In this document: positions 56,867 through 64,000 of the stretch, piece by piece | Layout of the letters: every line of letters begins with the position of its first letter | Numbering within the stretch: the first letter of the stretch is position 1 | Assembly (NCBI GenBank): GCA_022453515.1 | Contig: JAJNNY010000017.1 | Span: 372,001-436,000, forward strand | Length of the DNA: 64,000 bases | Direction of reading: 5' to 3' | Origin: Astrocystis sublimbata | Taxonomy: Eukaryota > Ascomycota > Sordariomycetes > Xylariales > Xylariaceae | Notes under the pieces: model-generated | The model's input: the letters and a program-made list of their open reading frames with translations, nothing else | Told to the model about the DNA's origin: nothing | Database searches by the model: none | Program-made: the position numbers and the translations under genes

Positions 56867-58273
56867 ATGGCTCTTCGTCGGGGGGCATGGCGGCTCCTCG
56901 CCAGCGCCAGCGTCATCACCGGCGTACTCGCTCTAGATAGCATTAGCGATGACAGAACAACGCAGATCGACTCGACCCTGACCCTCAGCGAGCTCGCTAC
57001 GCCTACCGGTCTCTATCAGACATTCACGTCCCAGATCACACAAGCGACGGATGGCCTTGCCACTCTGTCCGATGGCAGGGGCTCTACATTTGCCGACAAT
57101 GCCACCATGACCGCGAAAGCAACCTCCAGTACTTCGGTCACGATCCTGACTGGCGCAGGCAAGACGACAGCAACATTGGACGGCAACGCCACAACAACCT
57201 TCGCCCCGGCACCTGGTCCGACCAATACTCGAGCTTGCAACAACTACGTGGAATTTTGTACCCGTAAATACAGCAACATCACCGAGGTTGCCTGCCACAA
57301 CTCACCATTCATCACGCCGAACAACATTGCCGCAAACCAACAATACGATGTGAAACAGCAGTTGGACGACGGTGTTCGCTTTTTGCAGGCGCAGATCCAG
57401 TGGCCGAGTAACGCGACGGAGCCTCACTTTTGTCACACAAGATGTGACATTCTTGATGCCGGTCCAATAACCGACTGGCTGACAGACGTCAAGGACTGGG
57501 TAGCACAGCACCCCTTCGATGTAGTCACCATCTTGCTAGGTAATGGAAATTAGTAAGTCAGCTTCCTTGCTTCTTCAGCCCAAGAAGCTAAGCAGTCTCG
57601 TCTAACTGGTATCAGCTCGGTGCCTTCACTCTATGTTCCACACATCGAGAAGTCTGGCATCACCAAATATGTTTATACACCTCCGTATCAGCCGATGAAC
57701 CTCACTAGCTGGCCCACTCTGACCGAGATGATTCTCGGTGGTGAGAGAGTCGTCATGTTCATGGACTACATGGCCAATCAGACGGCGTATCCATGGCTTC
57801 TCGACCAGTTCTCCCAGGTGTGGGAATCGCCTTTTGACCCAGTCAACAAAAGTTTCCCCTGTGATGTCCAAAGACCGCCTGGGTTATCTGCACGTGATGC
57901 GAACAACCGCCTGAGTCTGATCAATCATAATCTTAACATCGAACTGAGCGCGCTAGGCAACGCACTGCTTGTGCCGGCTCGCACCGAGCTCAACATCACG
58001 AACAATGCCACAGGAGTCGGAAGTCTTGGGCTTTCAGCCGAGAAATGCCTCGCGCAATGGGGCCGCCCACCTAACTTTCTGAACGTGGACTACTACAACG
58101 CCGGCGGCTCTCCAGGTTCGGTTTTCGAAGTCGCTGCCAAGATGAACAATGTAACTTACACCCGGCCATGCTGTGGTGTTCCAGTTAACTCTGGTACAAC
58201 GACACTAGACACCTCTGGGTTATACATAAGACATACCATGGCAGCATTGGCTCTACTTTGGTTGTTAGCATAG
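56867..58273 (+). CDS. Secreted, GPI-type PLC-like phosphodiesterase
   Basis: Two exons, 56867-57552 and 57616-58273, phase 2; 447 residues. Signal peptide at about residues 1-22 (LLASASVITGVLAL). A Ser/Thr-rich, N-glycosylatable segment to about residue 120 is followed by a PI-PLC X-like TIM-barrel fold: ACNNYVEFCTRKYSNITEVACHNSPF, DDGVRFLQAQIQWP, HFCHTRCDILDAGPITDWL, DVVTILLGNGNYSVPSLY, ERVVMFMDYMA and FLNVDYYNAGG. Two His in AxHNSPF and HxCHTxC sit where the catalytic pair lies in PLC-like phosphodiesterases. The hydrophobic C-terminus (HTMAALALLWLLA) suggests GPI anchoring. Ca2+-dependent PI-PLC residues and EF/C2 domains are absent. The substrate of this fungal family is unproven. Confidence 0.84.
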
Positions 58274-59990
58274 TCGTTGAGTTTGTTCAGGATGAATGTG
58301 CAGCCAGAACAGCCGCCAGGGCTCAATCAACTTATAAATATCACCACAATTTAGCATTGTAGGGAGTATTATTGAAGACATGGAATAAAAAATTATAAGT
58401 TTGGAAATTGACCATACTATTATAGTGCCACCAAAGCTTGGGGCTCTACGTGGAACACTCTTATCTGTCAGGCACCAACGGGAGTTGCAGCTCTATCCTG
58501 CTTCTGCCCGGCTTCTGTCCGGCGAAGAACAGGTGTGGATTGCACGGAGCAGGTACTTCACACACTTACTTAAGCGCCTGCATCGAACCATGATGTTTTC
58601 CGGCTGCGCATCAATGAATGAATATGTCGCGTTACTTGAATGCCTTTGTTTTACTCAATCTTGACACCTCTAATATTCGGAGCATCGTCGCCACGACGTT
58701 GCCTTGAGAGAGAGCAGCGAGGTGGAATGGTGCTAACGCGTTTGGAGTCGCGACATCAGCACTAACAACTAGGTTTCCCACATCAACTGCGAAGCTAGCC
58801 ACAGTCATGAAACTCCTAGCAGTGCTACATAGCAATCTGCCGACCGATTCAAAGCAACTATGAACAGGGTGGTATTAGCAGTATTCGTGTTTCTCTCTAA
58901 TCTAGAAGCATATTTACTTTGGCCACTTTACAATATTACAATATCGAACACTCATGAGTACGATAGCCTCTGCTGACCAATCGTGGTACTGCGCAATCAA
59001 GCTTTTGAGTGCCGTTGTAATTGTTTCAAGACTGGTGATCTTCTTGGTTGTTGAATGATGTTTTAAAAAATATGTACAGTATCGCGGTTTCAATAACATG
59101 TTAGTCGATCTGTGTTAGACAATATTAACATATTGGCTACTGACATCCATTGGCTGCCAATTCAGCGCCAACGTATGTACTTAAATCACGGCTTGACAGT
59201 CGATAAAAACAGCAATGACCTACTGATACAGTATATACTTATATATGCAATTAGAAAAGGCGTACCTAGCTCGGATTTTACTTGATTAAGTCCCAATACG
59301 ACTAAGGCTAAGTTGTAATAATATATCGGCGAGGCGCTGATGGAAAATTGGTGATCGTATCCCCAAACACAATAAGTACTACTGCCGCCAACTGCCTTAA
59401 ACTGCCAAGAATTGCTGCTCATGGCGCCTGAGATGGAATACAGAAGTTGTCATGTGAAGCTCTAAGTCATATATCAGTATATACAGGCGGTTTGAAAGTT
59501 ATCTAGAGAGAGTTCATCTCCTTTGTTGTACACTGCGCTTTAGCTTCGATCAAATCCACGGACACATATAGCACTAGGATCTACGGGGTAGTGGGTCTAA
59601 GAATACGATCACTTATTTCCATCAGCGCCTCATCCCAGCTGGAATGGCGCTTTGAGGAATAGTACGGCCGGATTAATAGTTAAGCCATGTTCTCAATGCG
59701 GCTGCCCCTATTTTAATCTCGCACGGATGTCTTACAGGGATTTTTGGCAAGGATCACCATGCTACCTCGTATTCAGAAGTCGCCGCAGCAACGCATACAA
59801 TTATTATTAGTTTATGTCTTCCCCTTTATTTAGTCTGTGTCTTTCCCGCCCAATTGTGCTCACTCACCTCTTCCTTCTTCTTCTACACCACCCTTCCTCC
59901 TAACCAGCGTCTCTCGTTTCTTGGCTGCTCTTTATATCCTGTCCTCTACAGTTATTATACCTAATACCTAATACACTCAGAATCATCAAG
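58274..59990. other. Intergenic region
   Basis: About 1.7 kb between two plus-strand surface-protein genes. A+T-rich, with short frames only. The leader of the next gene (about 59820-59990) is pyrimidine-rich. No gene recognised. Confidence 0.5.
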
Positions 59991-60646
59991 ATGCGTTCCT
60001 TCGCTCTCCTCGCTGCCCCCCTGCTCGCTGGTGCTGCACTGGCAAAGGATGACAACCTTCACACCACGGTAGGTCTGACGCGATCCCTCCAGCATTTCAA
60101 TTTTTTGCTACGGTAACTAACGCCGTGCCATAACAGACCCTTACCATAGGATACAGCAACAGTGCTGGTGAAGCAGTCACCACCGTCACCACCTACACCT
60201 ACGAATACTCCAACCCCGCCACAACTCTGTTGACACAGACCAACTCCGACGGAATCATCACCGGTCTGCCAAGCGAGGGCCTCCCTGCCGAAACATCGCA
60301 GCCCGCCGTTGTGACGTCGCAACCTGCTGTGGTCACATCCATCCCAGCCGTTGCCACCATCCCAGCTGGCCTCCCCATCGGTACCACCACCATTGCGCAA
60401 GGAAACTCGTCCTTCGTCATCAGCGTTGGCTCGTCCACCACCGTTGTCCTCACCTCTACATCCACCACAAGCGACAAGGCATCTGGCACTGGCAAATCAA
60501 ACCCCACTGACGGATCCGACCCGTCTTCCACATCCGATGGTAGCAACGGTAGCGAGCCCAGTGAGACACCTGGTGCCGCTGCTGGTGTTGTTCCGGCCTC
60601 GTTCGGCCTTGTGTCCTTCTTCGCTCTGGTCGCTGCCATGCTCTAA
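59991..60646 (+). CDS. Small Ser/Thr-rich GPI-anchored surface protein
   Basis: Two exons, 59991-60068 and 60137-60646, phase 0; 195 residues. Signal peptide MRSFALLAAPLLAGAALA. The mature chain is short and dominated by Ser/Thr/Pro/Val (TTTVLTSTSTTSD-like words), with a repeated SQPAVVTS unit (two tandem copies plus a third SIPAV variant). The C-terminus PGAAAGVVPASFGLVSFFALVAAML is a classical GPI-anchor signal. Such proteins decorate fungal cell walls. No enzymatic motif. Context ATCAAGATG supports the start; it is the only intron-bounded start giving a signal peptide. Confidence 0.82.
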
Positions 60647-61394
60647 GTTCCGTTGAATATATACCCTGAGCAATTCACTTTGCTGAAAATGGATACGTGT
60701 ATTGAGAGACGACGACTACGTGGTCATTACTATATGTTTTAATCTACCCAGCCATATACTGAGCGATTTACAGTTGGGCTTATCAGTACCTCGACTTACG
60801 AGCAGTCTAGTGTTACTATAATTCAAATCAATTCACATGCTCGTATTACGATGGTATCAGATGTTCATAACAATATGTGTAGTAAACCTGAGACTGAAAG
60901 TGACCGGTTTTTCAATTTTGGAGGCCAAAACCTCTTGATCTTGTTGTCTCCTTGCCCCTATTTCAATATATGTATGCAATATATAGTATCACCTGACTGT
61001 CAGCAGTACTCCTATATAGATGCGATTTGAATTGTGCTAAATCCGCTGAATGATGTGCCAATAATTCTGCTGTCACAGTTATTTTGATCTGTTTGTCAAC
61101 GGGGCAGGTACAACCGCGTGTTGCATGCAACCTTACGTACTTCAAACCTCAAGTCGTCGCAAGCTCATGATGCCTTTCATGCAAAAGTATGGCCAGGGTC
61201 CAAACCTTCCAAGGTTATACCTGCTAAGGCACATAACACACAACTAGAAGCATCTTACGTACCAGATTGACTTCATGCCCTCTAGGAAACATTACCAATT
61301 GTCAGTTTCGGTATGCCAACGCGGCACTACCATAGCATGGTATCCCAAGAAATCCATCTCTACTATGCAGTGCTAGACCCGTGCCTCGATGATC

Positions 61395-61399
<5 letters not shown>

Positions 61400-61433
<34 letters not shown>

Positions 61434-61492
61434 CCTCCGCTCCTTCTCTCCTCTGCGCTTTATCCCCTCTTCTCTCCTTCTCCCCCCTATGA
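61400..61492 (+). repeat. (CT)n microsatellite and polypyrimidine tract
   Basis: About fourteen CT units from 61401, followed by CCCTCCCTCC and a nearly pure pyrimidine run to about 61490 on the plus strand. No supported coding sequence overlaps it. Confidence 0.85.
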
Positions 61493-61502
61493 CTGTTTCA
61501 TT

Positions 61503-62872
61503 CTATGTTCTAATGTCAGCGAGCAGTTGGCTATCATTGTCAAGTAACCATGAATTAAAGCACCTACTGTGCAATAAACCTGGAGATTCAAGGTCGTGAA
61601 ATAGAATTTCCTGTTCGACTTGCTTCTCCCACGCTAGCGCTTCGATGCAACAATAAACTTTACGATAGTCGTTAGTATGTGTAGCGAAAATATCAGCATC
61701 TAGGTAAAGGAAATAAGGGCGGTTCGGGCAAGGTTGTAGGACAGTCCTTACTATGATATCGAAGTCATCTGGACTGAGTAGAAGCTTCAAATACCAAAGC
61801 ACAACCCAGACAGCTCTGTCATCAGCGCTACCGCCGACTCAAGTTACTTGCTCAACTAGGATTACTCGGGTCAGAATTATGACCAGAATGGCTGAGCTTC
61901 TCGACGAATCATGAGGGCTATCGTTGCAGCCTCGCTATTACCATAGGCACTGTCCTCTAAACCACTATAACAACCTATGATACCGTGCCTGGCTCTCTAG
62001 TTGATATGAGGCTAGAGAGATTGACTGGCTTACGCACAGCTCTGGATTTGTAGCGTCAAGTATTTCTAGATCGTCTGCCGAAGTTCTGCCCTCTTTTAAA
62101 CCATTTCGCAACCACTTTAGCCTTTAGCACAAGGTAGCTAGCCAGATGTTATCGTATGTGCATAGGTATGTTTCCATGGTTGTCAGCTGGTGTATTCCCA
62201 CTTTACTGGCATACATAGTTCACATCATGTCGGACTAAACAGTCTACTGTGCTCAGATACCGAGCCTTCCAAAGCGAAGCTTGTAATAGCACTAGGTGAA
62301 TGTGCATAGTCCTTGTCACATTACCATATGTCACAAAAAGGCACCAAGTCGAATCAGTGATAGCAGAGCATCAAGACATGTGCTCTCACTACTTTGTACC
62401 AGGCCCCCAGGTTGCACAGACATACGTGTAACAACATTACGGTGGCCGTGTGACTTCATTACTCTATTTTCCCCAAGGTCAAGGGTAGTAAAGGACGGTC
62501 AACATACATTTTGCAATATGGTGTGGCCAGGCCGTGTGAACGATGTGTGAACAATGAGGGAATATTGGTAGACTGAGGCGAAGCAAAAGACTTGTTTAAG
62601 CATACCTGCGATCTACTAGTAATTGGTAGATTGATCGAGGCCAAGCGTGCATACAAGGCAGCAATCGGAAATCCAGACTCGCCTGTGCTAACCACTATTG
62701 GATCATCGCTCTCCGAGTTGAAATATGTATCCAGAGTCTCTCCACAAAAACCAAACATGTTGACTTTGACTTCCGGATTTGGATGCCAAGACACCCAAGC
62801 ACGAATCACAACCTCACACAATTGTTCAGGGTTGCTTGCCCACACCATCATCATCACATGGACAGAACACAC
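61503..62872 (-). pseudogene. Possible multi-exon gene or relic, unrecognised
   Basis: Three minus-strand segments read plausibly as protein in the same order: 62872 to about 62610 (HVMMMVWASNPEQLCEVVIR, then NPEVKVNMFGFCGETLDTYF), about 62100-62030 (RTSADDLEILDATNPELC) and 61800-61510 (YLKLLLSPDDFDIIVRTVLQ, then RPYFLYLDADIFATHTNDYR). A GTATGC donor could end the first. I cannot connect them with consistent splice phases, and the start and stop are uncertain. No family recognised. It could equally be chance open frames. Confidence 0.22.
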
Positions 62873-63711
62873 AGGTGTGGCTAAGTACCTAAACTATGCC
62901 AGGCAGCTGTTTAAAGAATCAAGATAGAAATCCGATCAGAGGAGGGATGCAGCCTTAGCTTTGAGGATTCTGTTGAGACTCTGTACTTACAAACGCGTGC
63001 GATTGTATAGCTCCTTTAGGCTGACATGTTCCATCCGCTTATTAGTAGTTACTGATCATAATTATACCTTCTGTGCTTGTTAATCAAGCCCCCACAAGAC
63101 TTCTCACCAATGCCCCTTTTGCAACACAGATCCAGGACAAAGAACCCCATTGCTACGCTAGAGTGATGCATGGCACGCCTAGTTGCATCATTAGGCCACA
63201 CGGCCAAAGATGTAATTAAGCTGCTGCCTGCCTACCAACCCTACCTACATGTAGGCATGCTGCATAGCGAACATGTTACATTGGCCATGAGAGTTGAAGT
63301 AGCGCCGGAGACCGGCATCCAAGAACTGGAGTGCACACATGTAAGCTAACGTAAGGACAACTCGATAGGTGAATCCGGTGCCATAATACCCCGGACAAGA
63401 TGAAGGCGGCGGTCTGCCAGGGGTGGCGGAGCCGAAGCTGAAAGAGCAAATGACGAAATCAAAAGCTTCGCAGGCTTAGCGGCGCATTCAGCCGCGCCGT
63501 AGCCAGGACTAGAACCTGGAGACCTGAGCTAGAATATCGCACTGCTCTTCCATGGAGTCTTAGCTCCGACGAGGAGGTGGGACGGACGACATCATGTCGA
63601 AAACCATCTATAAAAGCAACGCCACCCAGATCGGGTTGAACCTTTTGAAATAGCCTCATAAGCGCGATAGCAACTACTCGACCTTGAATCGTCCCGGCGC
63701 CACATCACAAA

Positions 63712-64000
63712 ATGCTTCAGTCCGTCTTGATCTCTCTCGGCCTTGCCATCGGAGCCAGAGCCCAACTCCTCGTCCCTGACCTAACCGGTCCTCACAAAGT
63801 CGGGACGACTGTCCTCGAGCTCATCGACCATGCCCGACAGGATCCCTTCTCCCCGAAGTCCGAGCCGCGCGATCTCGTCGTCTCCCTATTCTACCCCACG
63901 ACAAAGCACATTCACAACTGCACGCTCGCCCCCCAATTCCCCCCGATAACGGCAGCCACCCTCGACGCGCAGCTCAACGCCCCCGGGGTCGCAGAGACGG
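63712..64000 (+). CDS. Secreted PAF-acetylhydrolase-like lipase (3' end cut)
   Basis: Open from ATG 63712 to the window edge, 96 codons visible. The signal peptide MLQSVLISLGLAIGARA precedes QLLVPDLTGPHKVGTTVLEL and PRDLVVSLFYPT, the N-terminal beta-strand signature of plasma-type platelet-activating-factor acetylhydrolase-like alpha/beta hydrolases. The nucleophile elbow GxSxG lies beyond the window, so activity cannot be judged. Context AAAATGC. The upstream 300 bp contain no other frame of note. Confidence 0.72.
   Translation, partial: MLQSVLISLGLAIGARAQLLVPDLTGPHKVGTTVLELIDHARQDPFSPKSEPRDLVVSLFYPTTKHIHNCTLAPQFPPITAATLDAQLNAPGVAET

Larger units (their letters stand above)
60647..63711. 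other. Gene-poor region
   Basis: About 3 kb with one possible but weak coding locus (61503-62872, listed separately), a CT microsatellite and polypyrimidine tract, and a TAGGTA-type palindrome (CTACATGTAGG) at about 63244-63256. Confidence 0.45.

Noticed and set aside
1..64000. CRISPR arrays, insertion sequences, rRNA genes, telomeric repeats
   Set aside because: None seen on either strand; the window is eukaryotic nuclear DNA and has no TTAGGG tracts.

Overview
The window looks like nuclear DNA of a filamentous ascomycete (Pezizomycotina, probably Sordariomycetes; this is inference, not a species call). Genes are monocistronic and intron-rich. Introns are short, with GTRNGT donors and CTAAC/CTGAC branch sites. 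Families include a fungal TACC-domain protein, SIN-pathway Cdc14, Mpe1, EsdC, a SUR7/PalI-like protein, a Zn2Cys6 factor and small GPI or secreted Ser/Thr-rich proteins. There are no operons, bacterial mobile genes or CRISPR arrays. Most exon models below were rebuilt by hand from reading frames, splice sites and family motifs; codon phases close in all of them except where stated.

Layout. 0-10 kb: an OB-fold MEIOB-like gene running off the left edge, a short-chain reductase with a GC-AG intron, a KptA/Tpt1-like gene lacking most catalytic motifs, a mitochondrial rhomboid protease and an 11-exon kinase-like gene. 10-21.8 kb: a TACC-type coiled-coil protein, a two-RRM protein, a membrane-anchored PARP-like protein, a Zn2Cys6 factor, a 1-kb A+T-rich block and a small charged protein. 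22.9-29.4 kb: epsilon-COP, geranylgeranyl diphosphate synthase, a secreted Cys-containing protein and an isochorismatase-like hydrolase. 29.4-33.8 kb: gene-poor, with one probable uncharacterised multi-exon gene. 33.8-45.2 kb: Cdc14 (SIN), a Cys-rich single-pass membrane protein, a group A flavin monooxygenase, a zinc-finger regulator, an F-box-like protein and an HD phosphohydrolase. 47.6-64 kb: EsdC-like glycogen-binding protein, Mpe1, a SUR7/PalI-like tetraspanner, a GPI-type PLC-like phosphodiesterase, a small GPI protein, a weak possible gene and the start of a secreted PAF-acetylhydrolase-like lipase.

The gene set is mostly housekeeping (vesicle coat, isoprenoid supply, mRNA 3'-end processing, septation, spindle) with scattered accessory and surface genes. 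I see no convincing secondary-metabolite cluster.

The most notable observation is a family of near-homologous introns. Four introns in three unrelated genes (kinase-like, small charged protein, and two in the monooxygenase) share a 5' block, a central hairpin and a 3' branch/acceptor block. They are 107-159 bp long, against 43-150 bp for most other introns. This is the signature of introner-like elements, that is, intron-generating mobile sequences. Two ADP-ribosyltransferase-superfamily proteins (KptA-like and PARP-like) are also worth attention.
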